Positions 27,122 to 34,873 of a stretch of 64,000 nt of DNA are shown one piece after another (position 1 is the stretch's first letter; each line of letters starts with the position of its first letter). This stretch comes from Abiotrophia sp965245735 (GTDB taxonomy: Bacteria > Bacillota > Bacilli > Lactobacillales > Aerococcaceae), in NCBI GenBank assembly GCA_965245735.1, contig CBDFAX010000002.1, positions 1 to 64,000 on the forward strand, given 5' to 3'. The translations under genes were made by a program, and so were the position numbers. A model generated the notes under the pieces. It had not been told where the DNA came from. It ran no database searches and saw only the letters and a program-made list of their open reading frames with translations.

Positions 27122-28042
27122 CTATTCTTTGACGCCACCGATGGTTAAACCAGAAATGAAGTATTTCTGGAAGAAAGGATAGCTTAAAGCAATTGGCAAG
27201 GTTGAGATAACCACCATGGCCATACGCGTTGCTTCCCGCGGAATCGAGACGCCCGATACGGCCGAAGCCCCTTGGGCAGCATTTTTAACGATATAGTCAA
27301 TATTGGCCTGGATTTGCATCAAGACATATTGCAGTGGGAAGAGGTTTTGATCATCTAAGTAAAGCAAAGCGCTGAACCAGTCGTTCCAGAAACCAATGGC
27401 CGCAAAGAGGGAAATGGTTGCAATCCCTGGAATGGCAAGTGGTAGGACGATTTGGCGGAAAATCCGAAATTCGCCTGCCCCGTCAATCCGAGCAGATTCA
27501 ATGATGGATTCTGGAATAGACTTGCGGAAGAAGGTCCGCATGATGATGACGTTGAAGGGGCTCAAGGCCATTGGCAAAATCAAGGCCCAGATGGAGTTTC
27601 TTAACTTGAGTAAGGAAGTCATCACGATATAGCTTGGCACCATCCCAGCCCCTACCAACATGGTCACCAAAATGATGAAGAGGAAGAAGCGTCGGAAGAT
27701 GAAGTAAGGTCGTGATAAGGCATAGGCATAAGTCGAAGTAACTGTTACGTTAATCAAGGTCCCGACCACGGTCACGAAGACTGTCACCATAAAGGCATTG
27801 GCGATGGTAGAACTTTGCGTAAAGAGATACTCGTAACCTGCCGTAGACCAGGCATCCGGAATCAAGCGATAGCCATTCCGCACAATGGAGTTTTCATCAG
27901 TTAGCGATAGGATGATAACAAAGATGAAGGGAAAAACACCCGTTAAACCAACCAAGGTCATCAGAAGACTGAAGAAGAAGTTAGCTTTGGGGCCGAAGGT
28001 ATCCACCGATACCTTACCCAGTTTTTTCTTGGTCTGAGTCAT
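27122..28042 (-). CDS. ABC sugar permease, LplC/NgtP2 type
   Basis: A protein of 306 residues with six predicted membrane segments. The EAA loop reads ESARIDGAGEFRIFRQIVLPLAIPG near residue 185, the surface that meets the ATPase. The N-terminal segment (FFSLLMTLVGLTGVFPFIFVIILSL) and the C-terminal GLTIGGVKE are typical of carbohydrate-uptake family 1 permeases (MalG side). It pairs with the permease upstream, 11 bp away, and forms the translocation channel for an oligosaccharide. Confidence 0.93.
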   Translation of the reverse strand: MTQTKKKLGKVSVDTFGPKANFFFSLLMTLVGLTGVFPFIFVIILSLTDENSIVRNGYRLIPDAWSTAGYEYLFTQSSTIANAFMVTVFVTVVGTLINVTVTSTYAYALSRPYFIFRRFFLFIILVTMLVGAGMVPSYIVMTSLLKLRNSIWALILPMALSPFNVIIMRTFFRKSIPESIIESARIDGAGEFRIFRQIVLPLAIPGIATISLFAAIGFWNDWFSALLYLDDQNLFPLQYVLMQIQANIDYIVKNAAQGASAVSGVSIPREATRMAMVVISTLPIALSYPFFQKYFISGLTIGGVKE

Positions 28043-28053
28043 GGTGGCACCTC

Positions 28054-29010
28054 CTAGAATAAAGCAGAATCTGGATCAATCTTGCGCACAATCAAGTTAG
28101 CTGACAGCAACAAGATGAAACCAACGAAGGACTGATAAAGCCCGGCTGCGGTGGTCATCCCCAGGTTCCCTGCGTTTTTCAAACCATCATAGATGTAGGT
28201 ATCTAAGACGGACGTGACATTTTTAAGTGGGCCAGATTGAAGTGGTACTTGGTAGAAGAGACCGAAGTCGGCCCGGAAGATGTTCCCAATCCCCAAGATA
28301 ACCAGAATAATCATCATAGGCACCAAATGTGGAATCACGACGTGACGGATTTGATCCCACTTGCTAGCGCCATCCATTTGAGCGGCTTCATAGTAGGTCC
28401 GGTCAATCCCCACGATGGTCGCGAAGTAGATAATGGAGGAATAACCAATCCCTTTCCAAATCCCCATGAAGACAAGGAATGGTGGCCACATATCAGGTGT
28501 TGTATACCAGTTATTGTCGGCCTTCATGCCCATATCCCCTAACATTTGGTTCAAAAGACCGCGGTCAGTAGATAGGAAGGTTAAGACGAAGATACTGATG
28601 ATAACCCATGACAAGAAATAAGGTAAGAGCATGGAGGTTTGAATGGTCTTAACCAAGAGCTTACTACGTAATTGGCTGAGAATAATCGCGAACATAACGG
28701 CGAAGATAAGGCCAATAACAATAAAGGCTAGGTTGTATAAGACAGTGTTCCGGGTAATAAGATAGGCCTTAGAACTTGAAAATAGGTAGTTAAAGTTAGC
28801 GAACCCCACCCATTTACTGTCGAGGATGGACTGAACAAATCCTCCCTTGGAGAAACGGAATTGCTTAAAGGCCACCACGTTTCCTAATACTGGAATATAG
28901 TAGAAAAAAATAAGCCAAATCAGCCCCGGCAAAGTCATAATGAGCAAGGGTATATTTTGTTTCCATTTGCGTCGTTTTTTGGAGCTTTTAGCTTTTTTCG
29001 CTGCTTCCAT
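28054..29010 (-). CDS. ABC sugar permease, LplB/NgtP1 type
   Basis: A protein of 318 residues. ATG 29010 has an AGAGGAG site 5 nt upstream; a GTG two codons earlier sits on that site and is rejected. The N-terminus is basic (KKAKSSKKRRKWK), then six membrane segments with the EAA loop EAAQMDGASKWDQIRHVVIPHLVP near residue 215. It is the MalF-side permease. First gene of the operon permease-permease-binding protein-GH92-DUF624-kinase-regulator, under a cre site and the tandem-repeat activator site. Confidence 0.93.
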   Translation of the reverse strand: MEAAKKAKSSKKRRKWKQNIPLLIMTLPGLIWLIFFYYIPVLGNVVAFKQFRFSKGGFVQSILDSKWVGFANFNYLFSSSKAYLITRNTVLYNLAFIVIGLIFAVMFAIILSQLRSKLLVKTIQTSMLLPYFLSWVIISIFVLTFLSTDRGLLNQMLGDMGMKADNNWYTTPDMWPPFLVFMGIWKGIGYSSIIYFATIVGIDRTYYEAAQMDGASKWDQIRHVVIPHLVPMMIILVILGIGNIFRADFGLFYQVPLQSGPLKNVTSVLDTYIYDGLKNAGNLGMTTAAGLYQSFVGFILLLSANLIVRKIDPDSALF

Positions 29011-29026
29011 TGTCACTCCTCTTTTC

Positions 29027-29040
29027 TGTTAACGTTTACA
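29027..29040 (-). promoter_or_regulatory. cre site (CcpA binding) in the ABC/GH92 operon leader
   Basis: TGTAAACGTTAACA on the minus strand fits the cre consensus TGWAANCGNTNWCA at every position. It lies 6 nt downstream of the -10, at the transcription start, a position where CcpA represses. Confidence 0.8.
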
Positions 29041-29046
29041 GTTTGT

Positions 29047-29052
29047 ATTATA
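29047..29052 (-). promoter_or_regulatory. -10 box of the ABC/GH92 operon promoter
   Basis: TATAAT on the minus strand, 37 bp before the start codon. No good -35 lies 16-18 bp upstream, which fits a promoter that needs an activator. Confidence 0.6.
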
Positions 29053-29078
29053 CGCCAATTGCCCCTGACTTCCTATCC

Positions 29079-29110
29079 TCAAATCATAGGTAATTTATTA
29101 AAAATTATAG
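29079..29110 (-). promoter_or_regulatory. Tandem activator site upstream of the ABC/GH92 operon
   Basis: Read on the minus strand: CTATAATTTTT, 10 nt, CTATGATTTGA. The two 11-bp copies repeat with a 21-bp period. The same pair occurs upstream of the GH1 and secreted-protein genes. The proximal edge lies 26 bp from the -10. It is the weakest match of the three. Confidence 0.55.
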
Positions 29111-29260
29111 GTATTAAATCATACTTTGTATATTAAACTAGCATAGGCAAATACTAGTCCAGGCTGAGACTCTAGCAGCTAGATTGAAGTTTTTAAGGCA
29201 CTATCCTACAGCTAATTTAGGTAGTTATTTTAGTAGGCTTTTGTTTAGAGCTGGCCAAGC

Positions 29261-29290
29261 AAAAAGGCATGACTGAAGTCATGCCTTAAA
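29261..29290 (-). terminator. Terminator of the GH1-ROK operon
   Basis: AAGGCATGACT / TCATGCCTT stem followed by TTTTT on the minus strand, 27 bp past the ROK stop. The rest of 29111-29260 is AT-rich and shows nothing else. Confidence 0.8.
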
Positions 29291-29316
29291 CGAATAATAT
29301 TATGCGTTTAACTCAC

Positions 29317-30168
29317 TTACTTAGATCTTGCCAACCAGGTTACCCCTGCCCCAATCAGATTAGCATCTGCTTGATGGGCACAAGAACGCACCTGAGGATG
29401 ATGGGGGACTTCAGACTCATCTAAGAAGGTCTTGACCCTCTTCTCTAGTAGCCGACTGAAATCCTGATTGCCCGACAATGCGCCCCCAATCAAAATAAGT
29501 GGCAAATCCATGAAGACGTAGAGATTATGAATCAAGAGAGCTAAATCATCTACCATTTGATCAACGGCTTCCTTAGCTTCTGGATAGCCTTGCGTGGCCA
29601 GTTCCAAAAGGGCCTTGAAATCGCTGGACCCATTATAACGCCGCGCCACATTAACCGGGCTCATGGTTGGGCTGACCCGGCGACTAAAGTCGACCATGCC
29701 ATAACCAAACTCTCCGGCAAAGCCCCCTGGGCCCCGGTAGAGCTGGCCATTTAAGACCAGGGCGCCCCCAATGCCAGATCCTAAGACTAGGAGGGCGGCG
29801 GCTTGGGCTCCCTGAGCAGCTCCTGAATGAACTTCAGCTACTGCTGCGCAGTTGGCGTCATTTTCAATGGTGACAGGCACTTGGAAGGCTTGGGTCATCT
29901 CCTGAACAAAAGGCCGATGGTGGATATAAGGGACAGCACTAATCCCTTCGATAAGACCCTTGTCCGGCAAAACAGTTCCCGGCACGGAAAAGCCAATCCC
30001 TTTGATAGGCAAGTCCAATTCTTGGCGGAGTTTGGCAAGCTGGGACTGGAATTCCTCCCAAGTCGCGGGCGTCGGGAACTTCCCTTGATGGCTCAATACC
30101 TGCCCATCAAAAACTCCATACTTAACGCTCGTCCCCCCGACATCGCAAACCAGTAGTTGCTCGCTCAT
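29317..30168 (-). CDS. ROK-family sugar kinase
   Basis: A protein of 283 residues. ATG 30168 follows GGGAGG and overlaps the GH1 stop by 4 bp. The phosphate loop CDVGGTSVKYGVF is at the N-terminus; IENDANCAAVAE carries the catalytic Asp near 102, and LGSGIGGALVLNGQLYRGPGGFAGEFGYG follows in two parts. The CxCGxxGCxE zinc motif of many ROK proteins is missing, as in a subset of Firmicutes ROK kinases. There is no DNA-binding domain. It probably phosphorylates the hexose freed by the glycosidases of this locus. The exact sugar (glucose, mannose or GlcNAc) is unknown. Confidence 0.88.
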   Translation of the reverse strand: MSEQLLVCDVGGTSVKYGVFDGQVLSHQGKFPTPATWEEFQSQLAKLRQELDLPIKGIGFSVPGTVLPDKGLIEGISAVPYIHHRPFVQEMTQAFQVPVTIENDANCAAVAEVHSGAAQGAQAAALLVLGSGIGGALVLNGQLYRGPGGFAGEFGYGMVDFSRRVSPTMSPVNVARRYNGSSDFKALLELATQGYPEAKEAVDQMVDDLALLIHNLYVFMDLPLILIGGALSGNQDFSRLLEKRVKTFLDESEVPHHPQVRSCAHQADANLIGAGVTWLARSK

Positions 30169-31574
30169 GTCATTTCCTCCCATTCAAAACCATGATTAGC
30201 AGTCAAATCTTTGAACCACCAGCCGGATTTCTTGACGGTCCGGGTCTGGGTATGAATATCGTTGGAGATTAAGCCATAGCGGTTCTTGTAGGCATTGAGC
30301 CAGGACCAACCATCGACTGGTGTCCAGACATGATAGCCGAAGCAGTTAGCCCCTTCTTGCATGGCCCGGTTAAGCCAGTAGAGATGTTCGCTGAAGAACT
30401 GAATTCGATACTGATCCTGGATAATGCCGGTCTGATCGAGATAGCGCTCCTCACGCGAAACGCCAATCCCATTCTCAGAGACAAACCAAGGAATATTATC
30501 ATAATTATCTTGAAGGTTCTTGGCAATATCATAGAGGGCTTGAGGATAGATTTCCCAGCCCTTGTCCACGTTCATACGACGGCCTGGCATTTGATAGTCG
30601 TTAAAGTAGCGTTGTGGCATCCAATCAACGGTTAAGCTGTTAGGCGAGATTTCGGGAGCCTTAACCCGATGAGGGTGGTAGTAGTTAACCCCGATATAAT
30701 CCACACGATTGCCGCGGATAATGGCTAGCTCTTCTGGCGTCGATTCCCACAATACTCCGTCTTTAGCCAGAATGGCCACTAATTCCTCTGGAAAATGTCC
30801 CTTAACTGAAGCATCTAAGAAGAGGCGGTTGACAAATAAGTTGGCAAAACGTGCTGCTGCCAAATCTCCTTCAGCTTGGCTAGCAGGATAAGCCGGCGTC
30901 AGATTAAGGGCAATGGTGACCCGACCTGCCGGATTTTGATTGATTTGGCGGTAGGCTTGAATGGCCTTGGCAGAGGCTAATTGTAGGTTATAGGCCACTT
31001 GCACAGCCTTCTTGCCATCTACTAACATAGGATAGTGGAAACCATAGAGATACTGGCCTTCTACGACTACCATGGGTTCATTGAAGGTCATCCAATCGGT
31101 CACACGATCACCAAAACACTCAAAGGCCCGGCGCGCAAATTTCACAAAAAGCTCTACGACATGCTTGGACTCCCAACCACCGTAACGCTCATAGAGTTCG
31201 ATTGGTAAATCAAAGTGGTGAAGATTGATAATCGGTCGAATGCCGGCAGCCAAGAGGGCATCAATGACCCGGTTGTAGTAAGCTACCCCTTCTGGATTCA
31301 AGCTTCCTTCCTCTAAATTATCAATCAAGCGGGTCCATTGAATGGAGGTCCGCAAACTATTAAAACCTAAGTCCTTGAATAGGGCGATATCAGACTCATA
31401 TAAATGGTAGAAATCGGATGCCACATCCGGCCCTACATAGCGGAAGAAATCTTCCGGCTTGGTATCATAATGATAATCGAATACATTGACATGTGGCTTA
31501 TGGAATCGCCCTTCATTTTGTGGGCCAGAAGTTGCCCCACCCCACCAAAAATCTACTGGAAATGTTACTTTCAT
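30165..31574 (-). CDS. GH1 family beta-glycosidase
   Basis: A protein of 469 residues. ATG 31574 sits 8 nt after a GAGG site; ATG 31580 and GTG 31583 lie on top of it. The acid/base Glu is in TFNEPMVVVEG near 165 and the nucleophile in WFVSENGIGV near 368. In 6-phospho-glycosidases the C-terminal loop supplies Ser, Lys and Tyr to hold phosphate; here the matching segment is WSWLNAYKNRYG, so the Ser and Lys positions are Leu and Asn. The enzyme probably acts on unphosphorylated sugar brought in by the ABC importer, with the ROK kinase downstream. Cytoplasmic; no signal peptide. Confidence 0.88.
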   Translation of the reverse strand: MKVTFPVDFWWGGATSGPQNEGRFHKPHVNVFDYHYDTKPEDFFRYVGPDVASDFYHLYESDIALFKDLGFNSLRTSIQWTRLIDNLEEGSLNPEGVAYYNRVIDALLAAGIRPIINLHHFDLPIELYERYGGWESKHVVELFVKFARRAFECFGDRVTDWMTFNEPMVVVEGQYLYGFHYPMLVDGKKAVQVAYNLQLASAKAIQAYRQINQNPAGRVTIALNLTPAYPASQAEGDLAAARFANLFVNRLFLDASVKGHFPEELVAILAKDGVLWESTPEELAIIRGNRVDYIGVNYYHPHRVKAPEISPNSLTVDWMPQRYFNDYQMPGRRMNVDKGWEIYPQALYDIAKNLQDNYDNIPWFVSENGIGVSREERYLDQTGIIQDQYRIQFFSEHLYWLNRAMQEGANCFGYHVWTPVDGWSWLNAYKNRYGLISNDIHTQTRTVKKSGWWFKDLTANHGFEWEEMT

Positions 31575-31592
31575 CGTCATCACCTCACCCTT

Positions 31593-31598
31593 ATTATA
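31593..31598 (-). promoter_or_regulatory. Extended -10 promoter of GH1-ROK
   Basis: TGCTATAAT on the minus strand, 19 bp before the chosen start codon. Confidence 0.6.
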
Positions 31599-31614
31599 GC
31601 ATGACCATGACTGT

Positions 31615-31646
31615 ACAAAATATAGACCTTTTGCGACAAACTATAG
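31615..31646 (-). promoter_or_regulatory. Tandem activator site upstream of GH1-ROK
   Basis: Read on the minus strand: CTATAGTTTGT, 10 nt, CTATATTTTGT, period 21 bp. The proximal copy covers the expected -35 position. Its edge is 16 bp from the -10, one helical turn closer than at the other two promoters. Confidence 0.65.
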
Positions 31647-31735
31647 GCTTATCTTAAAGCGCGCCAAAGGTACTGACAAAGAGCCTATCCTCTAGTCTAG
31701 AGAACAATAGCCTTATTGCAGCAATTTTTTACACC

Positions 31736-31757
31736 GAGTTGTGGTTAACCACAACTC
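31736..31757. repeat. 22-bp perfect palindrome, copy 1 of a dispersed repeat
   Basis: Half-site GAGTTGTGGTT followed by its exact complement. A second copy with one mismatch and longer arms lies at 63763-63802. The surrounding interval 31647-31894 is AT-rich and otherwise shows nothing. Confidence 0.7.
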
Positions 31758-31894
31758 AGGGCAAAATCGTGACCAAACAAGAAAATTATATAATATACAA
31801 AGGATGCCTCTATATCAAATAAGATCAGATAAAATGTCTCTCATTTCGCCAAAATTCATTTCCCTAAAAATTCTCTAGCTTGCCCTTTAGACAG

Positions 31895-31923
31895 AAAAAG
31901 GTGAGAGACCTAAGTCTCTCACC
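31895..31923 (-). terminator. Terminator of the secreted carbohydrate-binding protein gene
   Basis: GGTGAGAGAC / GTCTCTCACC stem followed on the minus strand by TTTTTC, 7 bp past the stop. Confidence 0.85.
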
Positions 31924-31930
31924 TCTTGGC

Positions 31931-33892
31931 TTAAAACCAAGCAAATAAGTCTTTCATTTGTCGGCTAAGTGATTCGATTTCTCTAGCAGGAATCACTTCT
32001 AAAGGCAACAAGGCCTTAGCAGCTGTCACTGCTTTTTGAATGGATGGATATAAGGTTGAGGTTGGGAAGCGAGACATCAAGTTTTCCCCTCGGTTGATGA
32101 GGGCCTTGAAATCATTTAAGACCTTGTCTTTGTTGGCAGTCCCGTTGAGACGACGCAACTCCCCATAGAGGCTCCAACGAGCCCCTTCTTCCTCATTGCT
32201 ACGAGTAAATGGTGAATTCAAGGCCTCTTTAGCTCGGGCAAGTGCCATATCGACTGCTACACGCGCGCCTAAGGTAGCATATTGGTAGTGACCCGTCTGG
32301 ACAACGGCTTCTGCTTCAGCAATCAAGGCTTTAAGACGTGTGAAGTCGATTTGTTCCTTAGGTTTAACCACCACATCAAAGTGGCTGAGCACTTCATTCT
32401 TGAAGGTCATGGTGATGCGTTGGGTGCCTAATTTATTCTTGTCATAGCCTGAGTAGACCACACGACGATGAACAAATGGTTGCAGAACTGCACGCCCATC
32501 GCTATAGAGCAGACGGAAGCGTCCACCAATTAAATCTAGGTCTTCACCTTGAATATATTCAGCCTTAGGTAAGGTCACCACATCCATTCCGACAACTACA
32601 CGCGAGTTATCTGGCGCTGGTTTGTAGACAAAGACCTTCCAAGGCAAGCGTACCTTATGGCCTAAGAAGCTAATTTCTAGGTCTTGTTGGCCTACTTCTT
32701 GGCTATTAAAACCTGAAACTGTCACGGCTGGGTTAGTGAGGTCATAGACCTTACCTGCAAAATCACCCACATAGCGAACAAGAAGTGACGTGTTGCTAAA
32801 GTCTAATTTCTCCCCAACTCTATAGATGCGTTTTGCCTTATCTACGTCAAGGGTCATCTGGCTAATTGCCAAGTGGGCATCTTTTGGAACATCCACTTGA
32901 CCTACTGCGCTTTGCGCTAGGCCTGGTGTTTGAATGCGATAATAGAGTGTCTTGATATCATTTTTTAAGGCGAGCGGTTTAAGTAATAAATTGCCACCTT
33001 GATCAGCAATACCAGTTGCTACAATTTTACGTACTTTGGCATTATCATAGACGGTTACAGTACTATGTTGTGGCAAGTTTTTCAAGCCCAATTGCACGTA
33101 GCCTTCCCCTAAAGCATGAAGGGTCACTTGGCTAGGATCCAGCGCCGGAGTCTCAGGATTTGGTTTTTCATACATTTTCCAGTTGTAGATTCGAACACCT
33201 GGATGCTTGTTACCATTAGTTGCCGTCTTAACAACAAGGCCCCACTCATCAGATTCGAAGGGACGTTCTAATAAGACATCTGTCACAGATTCTTCATTGC
33301 CACGAATAGCCTTAGCTAGTTTCCAGCCTCTGCTCTTCATATCGCGGAAAATCAGGTCGAAGTCGCGCGTATTCATCTCGCTATCTTCGCCACCTGCCCC
33401 TGCATGTTCCACTACCAAGCGCACAATAGTCCGCGGACGGTCTAACTTAATCTCAACACGCGCTTGGCTCTTAGGCGTAAAGTACTTATCAGACAATCCA
33501 TTTTTAGTCCCGTTCAACATCTTGTTGGCCGTCTCAGCATTTTGACCAGGCGCAGATTGATAAGTAATGCTTGCTCCAAGCACCACATTTTCCTCTTGTT
33601 CAGCAGGTGCTTGAGGAGCTGGACTTGTTTGACTAGCCTCTGGAGTTGGCTCAGCCTGAGGCGTTTGGCTTGCTGATTCCGGGCTGACGGATTCAGCAGG
33701 CACTTGTGGTAAGACCGGGGAAGTCTCTTCCTTGCTAGCTACTGCGGGGACAGTAGACTGAACTGGCACTTCGGATGAAGTGGCATTGGCAGGTTCAACT
33801 GCCTGCGCTTGTCCCTGATAGGACAAGGCCATACCTAAAGCGATAGAGGTCGCCAAGGCATATTTGAAGCGGGTAGAATGTTTCTTTCCCAT
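31931..33892 (-). CDS. Secreted F5/8-type and Ig-like domain protein, possible glycan binder
   Basis: A protein of 653 residues. The signal peptide ends at about residue 31 (AQA). A Pro/Glu/Ser/Thr-rich spacer runs to about 100. Next comes a discoidin (F5/8)-like domain at about 103-245, with conserved MNTRDFDLIFRD and PGVRIYNWKMYE; a beta-rich part to about 345; two Ig-like modules at about 345-440 and 440-520 (YRVGEKLDFSNTSLLVRY, YIQGEDLDLIGG); and a helical FIVAR-like end. This order resembles the region after the GH85 domain in EndoD-type endoglycosidases, but no catalytic domain is present. There is no LPXTG motif or membrane anchor. Confidence 0.75.
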   Translation of the reverse strand: MGKKHSTRFKYALATSIALGMALSYQGQAQAVEPANATSSEVPVQSTVPAVASKEETSPVLPQVPAESVSPESASQTPQAEPTPEASQTSPAPQAPAEQEENVVLGASITYQSAPGQNAETANKMLNGTKNGLSDKYFTPKSQARVEIKLDRPRTIVRLVVEHAGAGGEDSEMNTRDFDLIFRDMKSRGWKLAKAIRGNEESVTDVLLERPFESDEWGLVVKTATNGNKHPGVRIYNWKMYEKPNPETPALDPSQVTLHALGEGYVQLGLKNLPQHSTVTVYDNAKVRKIVATGIADQGGNLLLKPLALKNDIKTLYYRIQTPGLAQSAVGQVDVPKDAHLAISQMTLDVDKAKRIYRVGEKLDFSNTSLLVRYVGDFAGKVYDLTNPAVTVSGFNSQEVGQQDLEISFLGHKVRLPWKVFVYKPAPDNSRVVVGMDVVTLPKAEYIQGEDLDLIGGRFRLLYSDGRAVLQPFVHRRVVYSGYDKNKLGTQRITMTFKNEVLSHFDVVVKPKEQIDFTRLKALIAEAEAVVQTGHYQYATLGARVAVDMALARAKEALNSPFTRSNEEEGARWSLYGELRRLNGTANKDKVLNDFKALINRGENLMSRFPTSTLYPSIQKAVTAAKALLPLEVIPAREIESLSRQMKDLFAWF

Positions 33893-33925
33893 TTCGATTC
33901 CTCCTATTGGTTATTTGATACTTCC

Positions 33926-33931
33926 AGTATA
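33926..33931 (-). promoter_or_regulatory. -10 box of the secreted-protein promoter
   Basis: TATACT on the minus strand, 34 bp before the start codon, with no good -35. Confidence 0.5.
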
Positions 33932-33957
33932 AGAGAGGCTACCCTTAAAAAATATGC

Positions 33958-33989
33958 ACAAACTATAGAAAAATTAGCACAAATTATAG
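33958..33989 (-). promoter_or_regulatory. Tandem activator site upstream of the secreted-protein gene
   Basis: Read on the minus strand: CTATAATTTGT, 10 nt, CTATAGTTTGT, period 21 bp. Its edge is 26 bp from the -10, as at the ABC operon. Confidence 0.65.
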
Positions 33990-34071
33990 TTTTGTTCAAT
34001 TTTTAGCTATCTTTATTAGGGGTATAAGCACAATTATATTGAACCCTTATTTTTAGACTTAACTATCACTT

Positions 34072-34146
34072 TAGTTTGTAAATGTAAGCATTATATTATT
34101 TGGTTTAGGGCGGTGAATCCCTTTTAATATAGATATTTACAAACTA
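34072..34146. repeat. Perfect 12-bp inverted repeat with 51-bp spacer
   Basis: TAGTTTGTAAAT at 34072-34083 pairs with ATTTACAAACTA at 34135-34146. Inside are TATATT / AATATA and a GGG/CCC hairpin, so the whole could fold into one long stem. It lies in a 480-bp AT-rich gap (33893-34373) with no gene. Confidence 0.5.
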
Positions 34147-34304
34147 CTAAATAGAAACCATAAATTATTATGACTATAATCTATACACAACACCGAAAGG
34201 TACTATTGCCCGTTTATAAATACCTAACTATACTGATGCGACTACCTTTTTGTTAAATTTGTATTATTCTATTGGATAATCCTCCCTTTGCCTACCTAAA
34301 CGAC

Positions 34305-34341
34305 ACAAAAAAACAGGGCGCCTGTTTCAGGCGCCCTGTTT
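34305..34341. terminator. Terminator after the MarR gene
   Basis: AACAGGGCGCCTG / CAGGCGCCCTGTT stem with a TTT loop and a run of T on the minus strand, 33 bp past the MarR stop. Confidence 0.85.
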
Positions 34342-34373
34342 GAAACAATCATCATCACGATAGATTATTCAAT

Positions 34374-34793
34374 TTAGTCGAATTTAATCTTCTTTAATAG
34401 GGTACTAAGTCGCTTTAACTCTGTCTCACTTAATTTGCCGAAAATCTGATCGAGTCGAGCAGCGTGCTCGGGGAAGATATCTTTCATTAACTCATAGCCT
34501 GACGGACTCAGGCTTATATAGGCCACTCGGCGGTCCTTAGGATCTACTCTTCGGACCACAAAGCCCTTATTTTCAAGCTGGTTAATGGTATAGGTGGTTG
34601 ACGAAGAAGAAATAAGAATTTTCTTAGCTATCTGCTGGACCGGAAATTCCCCTTTGGAGTAGAGCAACTCGAGCACCCCAAACTCCGTCGTATTAAGCCC
34701 ATAATGGGTGATATCACTCTTAAGAAATTGGAGCAGTTGACCACTTGTACGCACTAGTCCCACAACAACTTTTAATGCTAATTCCTGATGCAT
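34374..34793 (-). CDS. MarR-family transcriptional regulator
   Basis: A protein of 139 residues. ATG 34793 follows AGGAGG by 10 nt; an earlier ATG overlaps that site and is rejected. The winged helix-turn-helix covers about residues 30-110: FGVLELLYSKGEFPVQQIAKK, SSSTTYTINQLENKGFVVR and the wing DPKDRRVAYISLSPSGYEL. A basic C-terminus follows. Typical members bind phenolics, oxidants or drugs and repress their own and nearby genes. It is divergent from the HxlR gene; a palindrome covers its own promoter, which suggests autorepression. No obvious enzyme target lies next to it. Confidence 0.92.
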   Translation of the reverse strand: MHQELALKVVVGLVRTSGQLLQFLKSDITHYGLNTTEFGVLELLYSKGEFPVQQIAKKILISSSSTTYTINQLENKGFVVRRVDPKDRRVAYISLSPSGYELMKDIFPEHAARLDQIFGKLSETELKRLSTLLKKIKFD

Positions 34794-34829
34794 AAGCCAG
34801 CTTCCTCCTCTTTTCACACTTAAGGTTCT

Positions 34830-34862
34830 ATTATAACAAGTCTTGTTTTTTTCAACAAGAAA
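34830..34862 (-). promoter_or_regulatory. MarR gene promoter with overlapping operators
   Basis: Minus strand TTGTTG, 17 nt, TATAAT (-10 at 34830-34835). Two overlapping inverted repeats lie on it: AACAAG T CTTGTT (34835-34847) and CTTGTT, 6 nt, AACAAG (34842-34859). This layout suits autorepression. Confidence 0.65.
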
Positions 34863-34873
34863 AACTTTTGTAC

